Below, one piece after another: positions 44,392-56,019 of a stretch of DNA of 64,000 nt; positions within the stretch are counted from its first letter, which is position 1, and each line of letters begins with the position of its first letter. The DNA comes from Phytophthora quininea. Lineage: Eukaryota > Oomycota > Peronosporomycetes > Peronosporales > Peronosporaceae. A program made the position numbers and the translations under genes. Under the pieces are notes generated by a model that searched no databases, was not told the DNA's origin, and saw only the letters and a list, made by a program, of their open reading frames with translations. The stretch covers positions 119,461-183,460 of the forward strand of contig JAAVTG010000217.1 in the NCBI GenBank assembly GCA_011947345.1. Reading direction: 5' to 3'.

Positions 44392-46528
44392 CTACTTTTC
44401 GAGCTGTGCGAGCTGATCTTTGAGCTGCTGATTGGTTTCGTCTGCGGTATCGCGAGCTGCAAATGCGACCTGAGCGGCGTACCGCGCTGCCTCCTCGCTG
44501 TCTCGCGCGAGCTGCACGGACTGCTCTAGCGTCTGCACCTCCTCGCGGAAGTTTATCAAGTCCGCCTTCAGCGACTCGTTCTGAGCAGCCAGCTCCTTTA
44601 CCTGCTCAGTCGCTTCTTTCTTGGCAGCATTTGCTGCATCGCCCGTCGCCTGCTGGGCTTTGGCGAGTGCCGCGCGAACTTCAGCTAGCTCAGCGACCAG
44701 AGCTTCCTGCTTTTGTTCAGCAGCCATAGCCTTCTCTGTGCGGCGGACTGCTCCGCGAGCTGCGTCCGCAGCAACTCGACTTCCTGCTTCAGTGCGTCAA
44801 ACTCCACGCTCTTAGCTGCAACCGCGCTCTCAGCCGCCTCGAGTCTCTGCGTCAGAGCCTCATTTTCAGTGACAAGGCGGTCCTTATCAGCAGCGAGACG
44901 CTCGTTTTCCTGGAGAAGCTCGGGAGACGCCACAGCCGCCTCAACCGCCGGGGTCGCTTTAACCACAATCTCCTCGGGGGCCTCGTCTTCAGGGGCATCT
45001 TCCACCTCCTCCTCAGACGTTTCTTCCTTAGCAGCATCCACCGCCTCCTCGACGGCCGCTTCTTCTTCCTCGGGAACAGCTTCTTCGTCATCCACCCCGG
45101 CCTCTTCTTCATCGTCATCGGCGCCGGCTTCTTCGTCCTCGTCAGTGACAATCTCTTGGTCCACTGCGAGAGCAGCTTCCTCAGCCTCCTCGGCGTTAAC
45201 AGCAACAAAATCTTCTTCTTCCTCTTCCTCCGGCGCTGGTTTTGGCGGCGATACACTTCCAGGCTCAACTGCAGCTAAGAAAGCGAACAGCTTGGCACTC
45301 GACGGAGGCTTCTTGAGTGCTTTCTGCTCGGTCTCCACTGCGACCTGCGGTGTCTCTTCAGCCAACACCTCTTGTTCGATAGCCTCCTCAGCTTGGTTGT
45401 CCTCGACGGGCTCGTCAACTTCAGGAGCGGACACCTTTGCTGGCTCCGCTTTCTTGTCCTGACTGGGAGCGCTTGTGGCAGGGAGAATAGGCCCTGTAGT
45501 CTCTACACTGCTAAGGAATGCTGACAACTTTGTAGCCTGCTTGGGGGAGCAGGTGCAGGCGCAGAGAATGCTGACGGGATACTCACACGGTTGTGAGGGG
45601 ACGCTGGTGGTGATGAAGGAGGAGTGTCCGCGGCGGACGACGTCTTTGGTGTCGGCGTGGGAGTGGCCGACACATTCGAGGATGACGAATGGCTGCGCGA
45701 GAAGGCCGACAACTTGCTGGACCAGGAGCGACGCGCATCTGCGTGGTCCTCCTTGGCAGTCGAAGACGACGACGCGTTGCTGACCACGCTGCTCCTTGGC
45801 GTGGCTGATGCATGCGCCGCGTTGTTGTTGCTCTTGAAGATGGAGGGGATGCGCAGCCTCGACTTGGCGTTGTTGTCGTCCTCCACAGGCACGGGCTCCT
45901 CTCTGGGCGAGGGGTTGCTGCTAGCTACACTAGAAGTGATGGACCCTCTGTGAGCCACCGTCGGCTTCGTGGACGGCTTCGTAGCCACCACGGGTGCCGA
46001 CGGGAACTTGTTGAGGAAGGAACTGAGTCTGCTGGAGCTGTTGGCGTTGTTGTTGCTGCTGGTGCTGGTCGTGCTGCTGGTAGAGTTTCTGGACGACACG
46101 TTGTTGTCCTCAAAGTAGAACTGCGCCATGGCGTTGCTGGACTTGAGGCCGGGGCGGAACTTGTTGCGCAGCGCTACGATGGTCTCACTCACGGCCTTCT
46201 CGTTCACCTCGTCCACGAGCTGCACCGTAGTGAACACTTGGTGCTCCTCCAGCCCGTTCGCGCGGCACCATTTGATGAAGAACTGGACGCGCTCCAGCGC
46301 GTGGAACTTGCTGGTCTGACGCAGCGAGCGCTGCAGCTTCTTGGGGATCTGGCTCTCCTCGGGCGTCTTGGTCTCCGTCACAGCGTTCGTCAGCAGACAC
46401 AGCGCGCGGCCGTCGGTCACGAACTCGCACAGCGACTTGCTGTCCGGCAGCGGCGGCGACAGGTCAGCCAGGTCGCCGTGCGCCTCCAGCTCATCGCGGA
46501 TCCACTGGATGCAGGCCTGGGACGCCAT
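44392..46528 (-). CDS. Calponin-homology domain protein with acidic and coiled-coil C-terminus
   Basis: About 710 residues. An N-terminal single CH domain (about residues 5-115: CIQWIRDELEAHG, LCEFVTDGRALCLLTNAV, ALERVQFFIKWCRANGLEE, QVFTTVQLVDEVNEKAV) suggests actin or microtubule association. A Ser/Asn/Pro-rich disordered stretch follows, then an extremely Glu/Asp-rich block (about 45230-44990), then a heptad-rich coiled coil (ENERLAADKDRLVTENEAL ... LKDQLAQLEK). The frame changes at a C5 run (about 45547) and an A run (about 44735), both consistent with one missing base. The stop lies about 225 bp from the convergent tetraspanin stop. A cytoskeletal role is inferred from domains only. Confidence 0.7.
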
Positions 46529-47668
46529 GGGGACGTGGGTACTAGGAAGAGAAGTCGACTACGGACGCACTGTGCTTTCGAAGCGTGTGCGTTTGTGACG
46601 TCGTTTTCCCCGGCTGAGTTGAGCTTGTATACAGGTGAAACCGGATACGCTCCGGACGACCCATACCGCCCCGCTCTATGCCAATGCACGACGTGACAAG
46701 GACGACAAGCTGGCAGTTCTCCGACGAAGGAGGCGAGCGTTCGGCAAACGACTGTAGGCATTTCATATACACTGATAGTGTTGGAGTTGGATAGCGTGGT
46801 GTGCTCGAGACACGCTTCATACATTTTAACGCCGAGCTGAAGTGAGGGTGTATACTTGTATACATGGTACAGAATGCGGGTAATTACAGTTTTTATGCAT
46901 CGACTTTGTGGAGGTGTCAGCAAATGTCAAGTCCATTTGAAAAGGAACAGTCTTCACAACCGTTTGCATTATGAAAACAGTTATGCACCATTAAAGAGCC
47001 CCACGGCAACACCATCGATGTCTGTTGTGGTGTAGAAAAATCTGCACGTGTTGACGCAGTTTTATGTAATACACGTACCAACAACAACAACTCTTTATCG
47101 TGGTGATTCGTATCCTAGATTAGTGGCGCTATTTGGTTAACCAAACGATCACAGTTACATATGTTTCAAGTTTCATTGGCAAATTGAAAATGGAACGACA
47201 GTGGATTTGGGAGTGCTAGTACTCCGACAAGACGCTCTGGCCCCGTACAAGCACCATCGACGCCAAAAACCGACATAGTCTTTGTCGATAGCGTGCTATA
47301 AGTGTCCATCTTCATAATAACGGTTTTCTTTCGCTACGCTAACATCGGCGAGAACTCTCTGGCTTTACCACTTTGAGATTTTAATGGTATGCGGTACCAT
47401 GCAGAGAGCTTCCAACACCTGGGTTTGGCGCAGGCGACGTGTCTGCGACCTCAAATTAGTAACCGACCTGTGCGCCGTTTGCGGGAGGGTAGAGCCATGT
47501 AATACTGCTTCTGCGAGAGCGATAACCGTGAGCCCAAAACCATACAGCATCTATCACCTGAGCGTCATCATGGATTTGGTACCGCCCATGAGCGACAGAA
47601 CCAGATGTCTCAATTCCACACGGGCCAAAGTAAAACACGCCTTCGGTCCCAGCACCCCTGAGCATGGC
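46529..47668. other. Intergenic region, A/T-rich
   Basis: It holds the promoter of the CH-domain gene and then about 0.7 kb of A/T-rich sequence without gene signal. A minus-strand stretch, 47665-47456 (GRYQIHDDAQVIDAVWFWAH), looks coding-like but has no family I recognise. It is cut by the LTR that follows, so it may be a fragment of an older transposon. Confidence 0.35.
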
Positions 47669-48028
47669 TGCAGCGGGGCTGCCGAGTTGTGCACGTGCTC
47701 AGAGGAAGACGTAGGACTCCACAAGTCGGTGTCTCTAGGCTTTCTGCTTTCGGTTCCATACAAGAACCAAATATAGTCCCGTAACTAGGGCTCACACAGT
47801 CAGTGTCTCTTAAAACAAGGACGACACTAATTAACTGCAAAGATAGAACTGAATTGTTATCTGACCTTGTTGTATAGCCTAGACTAAATAGCATAGTTAA
47901 TCGGAGAAATATGCAATGAGTGGTGGAGAGCCAATTGCTACCGAGTCAAAACTCTATACACGGTTAATATTTTTGCGTAACCTCCAAAAGTCAATGCACG
48001 TGTATGCCTTTCGTGTAAACCTGTTAGA
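47669..48028 (-). repeat. Second, older solo LTR of the family at 1247-1614
   Basis: About 360 bp, clearly homologous along its whole length to 1247-1614. Shared phrases include AGAGGAAGACGTA, TGGTGGAGAGCCAAT and ACTTTCGTGTAA-type endings, with many substitutions and small indels. Ends read TGCAGCGGGG (plus-strand left) and ACCTGTTAG(A). A decayed target duplication is possible (ATGGC / ATGGG). There is no internal region. Confidence 0.75.
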
Positions 48029-49055
48029 TGGGCACTCTACAACGATAAATTTCTTTGCGACGAGAACTATCCCGAGGATTCTTTGACGCACATGTTGATG
48101 GTATGCGAATATAAAATGCCGAGTTGACAAATGACTCGCAAAAAGCGTCCTAACCGACAAAGACTGCTCCCCACCGTGTCCATAAAACGGACTTGCTTAG
48201 GCTGAATACTTAAATGAGTGTTCGGTGCTGTATACCATAGTAAAAGCAACCAGGTGTGACAGCGTTCAGAAATGTAGACGACGCTACTATCGGCGAACCC
48301 ATCCAACTAAGCCTTGCAAGAAAAAGCTCGGAGAGTAGCTTCAGGTATCAAGAATTTGATGACCTTTATTCCAACTTTGGCCATCACTTTTGGCCATTTG
48401 CGAGGATTCGCAGTGACCATATCAAGTGCATGAATCTCCTCGTGATACCTCGTCTTTGTGGCCTTCCGTATAGCCATCCTGTTGGTAGGAAATTGAACAT
48501 TATCCCACTTACCAAACACCATTCGCTCACTGAAAACCTTGGCAGGATTGTACTGGGTCTATGCACCACTGAAAGAGCTGGAGACTGGGAAGCAGTTAAG
48601 TATAAAACATTTTAAGTAGTGACAGCATGTCATGCTCTGGTGTTGTTTGCATCTTCCAGTCTGCCTTCTGTCAGCACTTGCCTGGTCTCACCAACTTGGA
48701 CGTGCTAGTTGAACAGTCACGGCAATGGCCAAGAGTGTATCGTGGGACTTTAACCAGCTAGTTAAAAATATATCCGATTCCAATAAGTGCATGTGCCCAA
48801 TACGTATCATTCATTAGATCACACGTCCCCAATGCGTCTGGAGTATCGCCGTCCCCCGATACTTCAGTAGGGATTTAAAAAATATTTTGAAAAAATGTAT
48901 TTTATGCCCCAACCCGCTCCCGTGTAGACAGATCCGAAAGCTGGGTCCGGGTTTCAAATTATCTTGATTCCACTACACTTGTTCGGGCCAGCAAAGCCAA
49001 AGCCGCCCCCTCGCTCAGTCTATTGGTTGCCTCGTAGCGCACAAGCCCAACGGAC
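48029..49055. other. Intergenic region upstream of RPB2
   Basis: No confident gene. A minus-strand stretch (48522-48307, MVFGKWDNVQFPTNRMAIRK) has even amino-acid composition and could be a transposon remnant. The 3' part contains the RPB2 promoter; I see no canonical TATA box. Confidence 0.35.
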
Positions 49056-52000
49056 ATGAGCTGGGAGAACCCTGTCGAGAGCGACACGGAGCGCGACGAC
49101 GGCGCCGACCTGGGGCTGGCGCCGGGCTCCGCCGTGTCCCAGGAGGACGCGTGGGCCGTGATCTCCAGCTACTTCGAGGAGAAGGGCCTCGTGCGCCAGC
49201 AGCTGGACTCGTTCGACGAGTTCATCCAGAACACGATGCAGGAGCTCGTGGACGACTCGCGCTCGATCCGCATCAACCCAGAGGCCCAGTACGCGCCCGG
49301 CCAGGCCAAGGCCAACACGGACACCATCTACAACATCTCGTTCGGCCAGATCTACCTGTCCAAGCCCACCATGACAGAGGCCGATGGCTCCACCAGCGTC
49401 ATGTTCCCGCATGAGGCTCGACTGCGCAATCTGACGTACTCGGCACCGCTCTACGTTGACGTGGTGTGCCAGAAGTACCAGGCCCCCGCCAGCGGCCCTG
49501 CCAACCTCGAAGATATGGATCCGTATGACCAGGTGGAGACCCCCAAAGAGTTCATCGGCATGGTGCCCATCATGCTGCGCTCGCAGTACTGCGTGCTGAC
49601 CCACAAGACGGACAAGGAGCTGACGGAGCTCAACGAGTGCGTGTACGACCAGGGAGGCTACTTCATCATCAACGGCAGCGAGAAGGTGCTGATCGCCCAG
49701 GAGCGTATGAGCAACAACCACGTCTACTGCTTCCGCAAGAACGCTGCCTCCAAGTACAGCTGGGTGTGCGAGACCAGGTCCCACGTCGAGCATGGCGTGC
49801 GCCCCACCAGTACCATGTACGTACAGATGTACCAGAAGAGTGGCGGCAAAAGCGCCATCACGGGCAACCAGATCCGCGCCGTCATTCCCTACATCCGCCA
49901 GGATATCCCCGTCGTCATCATCTTCCGCGCTCTGGGCTTTGTCGCCGACCGTGAAATCCTCGAGCACATTTGTTACGACTTCTCGGATGCAGAGCTCATG
50001 GAGCGCTTCAAGTCTTCGCTGGAGGAGGCCTTCGTCATTCAGGAGCAGGAGGTCGCCCTGGATTTCATTGGTCGTCGTGGTAGCGCCATTAATGTCAGCA
50101 AGTCGGACCGTATCCGCTACGCGCAGGATATTCTACAGAAAGAAATGCTTCCCCACGTCGGTGTGGAAGACCACAACGAGACCAAGAAGGCCTACTTCCT
50201 GGGCTACGTGGTGCACAAACTGCTCATGTGTTCCCTTGGCCGTCTCGGCGAGGACGACCGTGACCACTACGGTAACAAGCGTCTGGATCTGGCTGGTCCT
50301 CTGCTCGGTGGACTGTTCCGTATTCTGTTTAAGAAGCTGACCAAGGACGTCAAGTCCTTCCTGCAAAAGTGCGTGGACAACGGCAAGGACTTTAACCTGA
50401 CGCTGGCCATTCGATCGCGCACCATCACCAATGGTCTGCGGTACTCGCTGGCAACAGGTAACTGGGGTATGCAAAAGAGCGCGTCGAAGGCTGGTGTCTC
50501 GCAGGTGCTGAACCGACTGACGTACGCGTCGTCGCTGTCGCACCTGCGTCGTTTGAACACTCCTCTTGGCCGTGAAGGCAAGCAAGCGCAACCTCGACAG
50601 TTGCACAACACGCATTGGGGTATGATCTGTCCCGCCGAAACGCCCGAGGGCCAAGCTGTCGGTCTTGTGAAGAACTTGGCTCTGATGGCCTACATCTCCG
50701 TCGGCTCTCCTCAGGCTCCCATTCTCGAGTTCTTGGAAGAGTGGGCTACTGAGAACCTGGAAGAGATCAAACCACAGATTATCCCGCACTCCACCAAGAT
50801 CTTCGTGAATGGTAACTGGGTGGGTGTGCATCGTGAACCGAACGAGCTCATCCGGACGTTGCGGTCACTGCGTCGTTGCGTGGATATCGATGCCGAGGTG
50901 TCTGTGATTCGCGATCTGATGAACAAGGAGCTCCGCATTTACACTGACGCTGGCCGTGTGTGTCGCCCGCTGTTCATTGTAGAGGACAACCAGTTGCTAC
51001 TGCAGAAGGAGCAAGTTGTGAAGCTACAGAATCACAAGATCACAAACTACCGCTGGCACAACCTGCTGACGGATGGCGTCGTAGAGCTTATCGATACTGA
51101 GGAAGAGGAGGTGTGTATGATTGCCATGGAGCCAAAGGATGTTGGAACGGGCACTCAGGTTCACACGCACTGTGAAATCCACCCCTCTATGATTCTGGGT
51201 ATTTGTGCCAGTATCATTCCGTTCCCGGACCACAACCAGTCGCCTCGTAACACATACCAGTCCGCTATGGGCAAGCAGGCCATGGGTATTTACTGCTCCA
51301 ACTTCCGCGCTAGAATGGACACCATGGCGAATGTGCTCAACTACCCTCAGAAGCCTTTGGTGACCACGCGTGCCATGGAATACTTGCACTTCCGTGAACT
51401 GCCGTCCGGTATCAACGCCATTGTCGGCATTGCTTCCTACACGGGTTACAACCAGGAAGATTCTTTGATTATGAACCAGAGCGCTATCGACCGTGGCTTC
51501 TTCCGATCCACTTTCTACCGCTGCTATATCGACCAAGAACGCAATAAAAGCCCCCACGGAGGCCCTGGCGGCGGTGCCGGTGGAGCTAACTGCGAGGAGT
51601 TTGAAAAGCCGAGTCGCGAGAACTGCCTCGGTCTTCGTCACGGCAGTTACCACAAACTGGACGCGGACGGTCTGGTGGCGCCTGGCACTCGTGTCAGTGG
51701 TAACGATATCATCATCGGCAAGACGTCCCCGTTGCCGCAAGCTGAAGACTCGTCGCTGGAGCAACGTCACCAGAAGCGAGACGCCAGTACAGCTCTGCGC
51801 TCTCACGAGAACGGTATCATCGACAGTGTGATGCTCACAACGAATGCCGACGGCTTCAAGTTCACGAAGGTACGTTTCCGCAACATTCGCATCCCTCAGA
51901 TTGGCGACAAGTTCGCGTCTCGTCACGGACAGAAGGGTACGATTGGTATGACGTACCGCCAGGAGGACATGCCGTTCACGGTGGAAGGTATCACGCCCGA

Positions 52001-52664
52001 TATTATTGTAAACCCGCACGCTATTCCTTCGCGTATGACGGTGGGGCATCTTGTCGAGTGTCTGCTGGGCAAAGTTTCTTCTCAGACTGGCGACGAAGGT
52101 GACGCCACGCCGTTCACGGACGTGACGGTCCAAGCGATTGCCGACACGCTGCACAACCTCGGCTACCAGAAGCACGGCAACGAGGTCTTGTACAGCGGCC
52201 ACACGGGTCGCCGATTGACTGCGCAGATCTTCATCGGCCCGACGTTCTACCAGCGTCTGAAGCATATGGTCGACGACAAGATCCACTCGCGCTCGCGCGG
52301 CCCCGTGACAATGCTGACGCGCCAGCCCATGGAGGGTCGTGCGCGCGAAGGTGGTCTGCGAATGGGCGAGATGGAGCGCGATTGCCTGGTCTCGCACGGG
52401 TCCGCCAACTTCCTCATGGACCGCTTGTTCGCCAACTCGGACGCCTACCGCGTGCACGTGTGCGATATCTGCGGCATCATCGCCATCGCCAACTTGCGCA
52501 AGATGACGTTCGAGTGCCGCACTTGCCGCAACAAGACGCAGATCTCGCAGGTCCACATTCCTTACTCGTGCAAGCTGCTGTTCCAAGAGCTCATGGCGAT
52601 GTCCATCGCGCCGCGCTTGTTCACGATGGGCAACCCGAACGCGCCCAAACCTCGTCAAGGTTAA
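49056..52664 (+). CDS. RPB2: RNA polymerase II second-largest subunit RPB2
   Basis: 1,202 residues, intronless and intact in one frame: length and content match eukaryotic RPB2. Landmarks: [15 protein letters not shown] start, [34 protein letters not shown] fork region (about 50613), [38 protein letters not shown] (hybrid-binding/active-site face), [17 protein letters not shown], and the C-terminal zinc site [12 protein letters not shown] ... CRTC. With the largest subunit it forms the polymerase II active centre in the nucleus. The flawless 3.6-kb frame contrasts with neighbouring genes broken at base runs. Confidence 0.98.
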   Translation: MSWENPVESDTERDDGADLGLAPGSAVSQEDAWAVISSYFEEKGLVRQQLDSFDEFIQNTMQELVDDSRSIRINPEAQYAPGQAKANTDTIYNISFGQIYLSKPTMTEADGSTSVMFPHEARLRNLTYSAPLYVDVVCQKYQAPASGPANLEDMDPYDQVETPKEFIGMVPIMLRSQYCVLTHKTDKELTELNECVYDQGGYFIINGSEKVLIAQERMSNNHVYCFRKNAASKYSWVCETRSHVEHGVRPTSTMYVQMYQKSGGKSAITGNQIRAVIPYIRQDIPVVIIFRALGFVADREILEHICYDFSDAELMERFKSSLEEAFVIQEQEVALDFIGRRGSAINVSKSDRIRYAQDILQKEMLPHVGVEDHNETKKAYFLGYVVHKLLMCSLGRLGEDDRDHYGNKRLDLAGPLLGGLFRILFKKLTKDVKSFLQKCVDNGKDFNLTLAIRSRTITNGLRYSLATGNWGMQKSASKAGVSQVLNRLTYASSLSHLRRLNTPLGREGKQAQPRQLHNTHWGMICPAETPEGQAVGLVKNLALMAYISVGSPQAPILEFLEEWATENLEEIKPQIIPHSTKIFVNGNWVGVHREPNELIRTLRSLRRCVDIDAEVSVIRDLMNKELRIYTDAGRVCRPLFIVEDNQLLLQKEQVVKLQNHKITNYRWHNLLTDGVVELIDTEEEEVCMIAMEPKDVGTGTQVHTHCEIHPSMILGICASIIPFPDHNQSPRNTYQSAMGKQAMGIYCSNFRARMDTMANVLNYPQKPLVTTRAMEYLHFRELPSGINAIVGIASYTGYNQEDSLIMNQSAIDRGFFRSTFYRCYIDQERNKSPHGGPGGGAGGANCEEFEKPSRENCLGLRHGSYHKLDADGLVAPGTRVSGNDIIIGKTSPLPQAEDSSLEQRHQKRDASTALRSHENGIIDSVMLTTNADGFKFTKVRFRNIRIPQIGDKFASRHGQKGTIGMTYRQEDMPFTVEGITPDIIVNPHAIPSRMTVGHLVECLLGKVSSQTGDEGDATPFTDVTVQAIADTLHNLGYQKHGNEVLYSGHTGRRLTAQIFIGPTFYQRLKHMVDDKIHSRSRGPVTMLTRQPMEGRAREGGLRMGEMERDCLVSHGSANFLMDRLFANSDAYRVHVCDICGIIAIANLRKMTFECRTCRNKTQISQVHIPYSCKLLFQELMAMSIAPRLFTMGNPNAPKPRQG

Positions 52665-53106
52665 AAGAAGTAAACAGACAGTCGTGGAGGGGGCGAGCAC
52701 GTGTAGTTTGCATGTCGGAGCTTGTAGCAGCAGCACCAGACAAGATAAAAACATGAAGACCGTCAAGTGCGACGAGCAAGCGTCCTTCGCGGCGAAGTTC
52801 GCCAGCGATTAATCTGGTCCTTGCACGGTCCTGGTCGAGCATCTGTTTGGCGGTGCAGGTCTGCAAGGTGGCTTCAAAGAGACAACCACGACCACGACAA
52901 CGCCACGTACCCTGGAACCTCAAGTCGAGTGGAAGGAATACAGTTGCCGTTTTCATTCAGTTAAGGCTGGAGCTTCATGAAACAAAATCCTAGCGACAAG
53001 GGATCAGTACAAAAGTCGATGCGTCTGCAGCGAGGGCGGAGGCGCGGCAACGGGATGGCTGCGGTCACCCCTTACCGTCGTCGCAGGCACCGATAGCGCT
53101 ACCACT

Positions 53107-54162
53107 CTAGTCACTCTTCATCTTCTCCTTGACGTCGTCGCTCAGGTTGTGGCGCTTGACGCGGGAGTAGGCGTTGATGTTGTCGTCCATGACGTAGTCG
53201 ACCAGCACCTTGACCCACGACTTGTGGCTCGGCAGGTTCTCGTAGAACTCGGGGGCGAGCGCGCGTACCTCGTGCAGACGCGAGCCGGCGACGAACGGGA
53301 AGTCGTGGTGCTCGTTGTGCAGACCCACGTTGAACGTCACGCGGTTCAGGATGCCGTAGTACGAGTACGTCTCGTAGCCCAGCACGAACTCGTAGTGCTC
53401 GGCGATGAAGTGGCCCGCAACGGGGTGGATGCCGCAGCCCAGCAAGGTGCCGATGAGCAGGTACGCGATACCGGAGAGGCCGCCGTAGACGTAGATGGCG
53501 TAGTTGTACGAGAGGCACACGATGAGGTTGTAGAACTCCCAGACGCCAGGCACCTTGGGGTTCACGAGGAGCGGACGGCCGCCGTAGAAGAAGACCTGGA
53601 AGACGATGAAGAGGAACTTGGTGATCTTGTTGGTGAAGATCTTGCCCTCGAGCTCCGTGGGCAGGTCGACGTCGACGCCGTCCTCGCCCTGGTACCGGTG
53701 GTGCTCGAGGTGGTAGCGCTTGAACGAGATGGACGAGGGCACGCCAATGGGCAGGTTGGCGAAGATGCCGAGGATCTTGTTGTGCAGCGGCTTCTTGAAG
53801 CCCAGGTTGTGCGAGATCTCGTGCATGCCCATCATCATGGCGTGGTTGCTCGTGCCGCCGATGACGTACATGATGAGCAGGTAGGTTGGCCAGCTCCAGT
53901 ACTGCGCATTGAGTGCCAGGTACGTCTGCAGCGCGACCGTGAAGGTGATGATGTACTTGGTCTTCCAGCAGTGGCCAAACAGCTTCTTGACTTCCGGGTA
54001 CTTGGCCATGATGAGCTTGCGGCGCGTGGCGTGGGGCTCGTCCGTCGGCGTCCAGTGGAACTCGTGCTGCGGCTCGTGCGCCATGACGAACTTGGGCTTG
54101 GCGGCCTGCGGCTCCACGGGGGCCATGGGCGGCAGCGTGCTGCTCTTCTCCACCTTGCACAT
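53107..54162 (-). CDS. Sphingolipid delta-4 desaturase (DES/DEGS family)
   Basis: An ER membrane di-iron enzyme that introduces the delta-4 double bond of the sphingoid base in ceramide. 351 residues in one frame. The three histidine boxes are visible: HEISH (in MGMHEISHNLGF), HLEHH (RYHLEHHRYQGEDGVDVDLP) and HNEHH (VGLHNEHHDFPF). A DES-type N-terminus (EFHWTPTDEPHATRRKLI) is also present, with hydrophobic pairs (FTVALQTYLALNAQYW, YVYGGLSGIAYLLIG) between them. The histidine spacing and the DVDLPTE block separate it from acyl-lipid desaturases. Start ATG at 54162. Confidence 0.93.
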   Translation of the reverse strand: MCKVEKSSTLPPMAPVEPQAAKPKFVMAHEPQHEFHWTPTDEPHATRRKLIMAKYPEVKKLFGHCWKTKYIITFTVALQTYLALNAQYWSWPTYLLIMYVIGGTSNHAMMMGMHEISHNLGFKKPLHNKILGIFANLPIGVPSSISFKRYHLEHHRYQGEDGVDVDLPTELEGKIFTNKITKFLFIVFQVFFYGGRPLLVNPKVPGVWEFYNLIVCLSYNYAIYVYGGLSGIAYLLIGTLLGCGIHPVAGHFIAEHYEFVLGYETYSYYGILNRVTFNVGLHNEHHDFPFVAGSRLHEVRALAPEFYENLPSHKSWVKVLVDYVMDDNINAYSRVKRHNLSDDVKEKMKSD

Positions 54163-56019
54163 GGTGTCGGAAGCTGTTCCTTTGCTGCTGCTTGCTGCTT
54201 CCTTGGCGAGACGTCCGCGCTCCGCAAAATCGAAAGTGGGCGGCTCGATGGCTCCGGCGTCCTGCTCTGAAACGTACGTAGCTACCGAAGATAAGGCGTA
54301 AGTTACCGGCTGTTGTGTCAGACGGCATACTCAAAACAAGTCACCGGTAACGATGGGACGAAACGACTGATAAATAACAGGAGTGATGGTCTCAAAATTC
54401 TTGCCACGCGGATACGGACAACGGACTGCCATCAACTCGATGACCATGACCGCGTGCAATCACCGCTCTTGCTGCTTCTAGTGCAGTCAAAGCGTGCACG
54501 ACGACGTAGACAGCAGGCTATCGCGCTCGAGCTGGCCCGGCCCAACGGAATGAATCCGAGCCAATATCTTTTCATCTCCGCGCGCGCGCTTTACCACCAT
54601 CGCCTCTAGCTGCTGTCGCAGCATACTGAGCGTCAATCACCCGTGCTGGTCCAATAGCCCAGCTAAATCTTCACTCAGACACAGTCAACTAGCGGCCCAG
54701 CACCGTGGCAGAAACGCAAAAGACTCAAAGACAAGTGCACTGTCCGAACTTATTCGGATGCCCCGCAGCAACGTGGGGTCCGCAGACCGAGGCCAAGGAT
54801 CCTGCTCGCCTGGCGGCCAGTCGTTCGTGGCAAGCCTGGCAAACAGCGGCGTCCGGCGGTCGATGTGATACCATTGCCCTCGCCCTGCATTTGCTGCTGT
54901 GCTGGCAGCTCAAGGCGTCCAGGGTGCTGTTACCGACGGCGCCGTCGCCCACATAGAGCTTGGCGGCTGTTGCGCTACTGGAGCAAAAGGCGCATCGGCG
55001 CAATGCCTGTCCATCGGGAAAGGGGGTTGTTCACCGACAGTGCAGTCCAAATCAGGCTCGCGCCAGGCCAGGACGGCAGCTTGTCGTGCCGACACCGAGA
55101 GCAAAAGGAGCCGTCGCTGGACGATGAAAATGCGCCGCTTCTCGGGATACAGGATATCTGTCTACAGGCTTTCGGCAAGGCTTGCATCGCACTGGCCGGT
55201 TTTGAGCGAGTGAACAAGCGCCACCTCACGGCTCGGTAAGCTCGCCAACTTCACGCCGACCATGTCTTATCAGCCGTTTCTGGACAGCAACGACAAACAC
55301 AACCTGAGCAGCGTGGTTTGACCTGTATGAAGCGTGCTGCGACCATCTCAAACGCTCGTGGGGTTGATAAGAGTTTCCTAGTCAAGCCACGGCGGGCCAC
55401 GCGGATTATGAAGGCGCTTGCTGGATCAAGCGGTAAGCGAGCAGCGGGATCGTTCCGTTGCGATGGTCGAAGTGGTCATCGAGCGGGGTTTCAATGGGAA
55501 GCCATCTCCTAGGATGGATACATTCGTGTGCACCACCTCGAGTCAGACAGTCTGATGCGTCTCATTTCAACCAATCCCGGACAAGTGAATACATACGGAC
55601 CGAGAAAAATCTCTTGGTGCTCGACGCGACCGGATGTAACAGGCCAAAAATGCAGCTCATCGAGGCGCTTCCAGGCTGGATACGTACAACCTCACCAGCG
55701 ATTCAACAGCAAAAACTGTCGACGCATGCAAGCAAGACAGCTAGCGAGCCCCTGCCTTGTGCCGGTGTTTGCCCAAATCTGCAGGATGTGCTGATGGCGT
55801 CAAAACCTCTCTCAATATATGAAAGCAACGATCTCGATGTCCTAGTATTTGTATGGATCACTGTCCCAGAATACTATAACGTTACTTACCCGATCGGTTA
55901 TATATCGTCTTTGTCGGGGTATCCCCGTCCACCCGCTCACAGCGCATTCTGCTTCATTCTGGAATCGACGTCCCCCAGCTCACCTCCGTACACACATCCG
56001 AGCCCCGTCCTCCTCCACG
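54163..56019. other. Intergenic region with a Cys-rich candidate ORF
   Basis: About 1.9 kb. A minus-strand ORF, 55003-54725, shows a CxxC-rich peptide (MRRCAFCSSSATAAKLYVG ... VCQACHERLAARR ... CTCL) that could be a small zinc-binding gene, possibly with further Cys pairs in another frame upstream (FCSRCRHDK, about 55107). No family is assigned. The rest shows nothing I recognise apart from the promoter of the next gene. Confidence 0.3.
55953..55960 (+). promoter_or_regulatory. Oomycete initiator-like element of the cystathionine beta-lyase gene
   Basis: TTCATTCT matches the oomycete initiator consensus YCAYTYY and lies 60 bp before the ATG at 56020, the usual distance for short oomycete 5' leaders. 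Transcription start is inferred, not observed. Confidence 0.45.

Noticed and set aside
44713..45462. Ser/Ala-rich ORF on the plus strand
   Set aside because: Antisense image of the Glu/Asp/Ala-rich tract of the CH-domain protein.
51024..52766. 580-codon open stretch antisense to RPB2 (also 49020-49967 antisense)
   Set aside because: It is the mirror of GC-rich RPB2 codons; composition is Arg/Val/His-rich with no domain, and RPB2 is intact on the other strand.
53149..54270. 373-codon plus-strand open stretch over the desaturase
   Set aside because: Antisense shadow rich in Val/Asp/Glu/Arg; the minus strand encodes a complete desaturase with all three His boxes.
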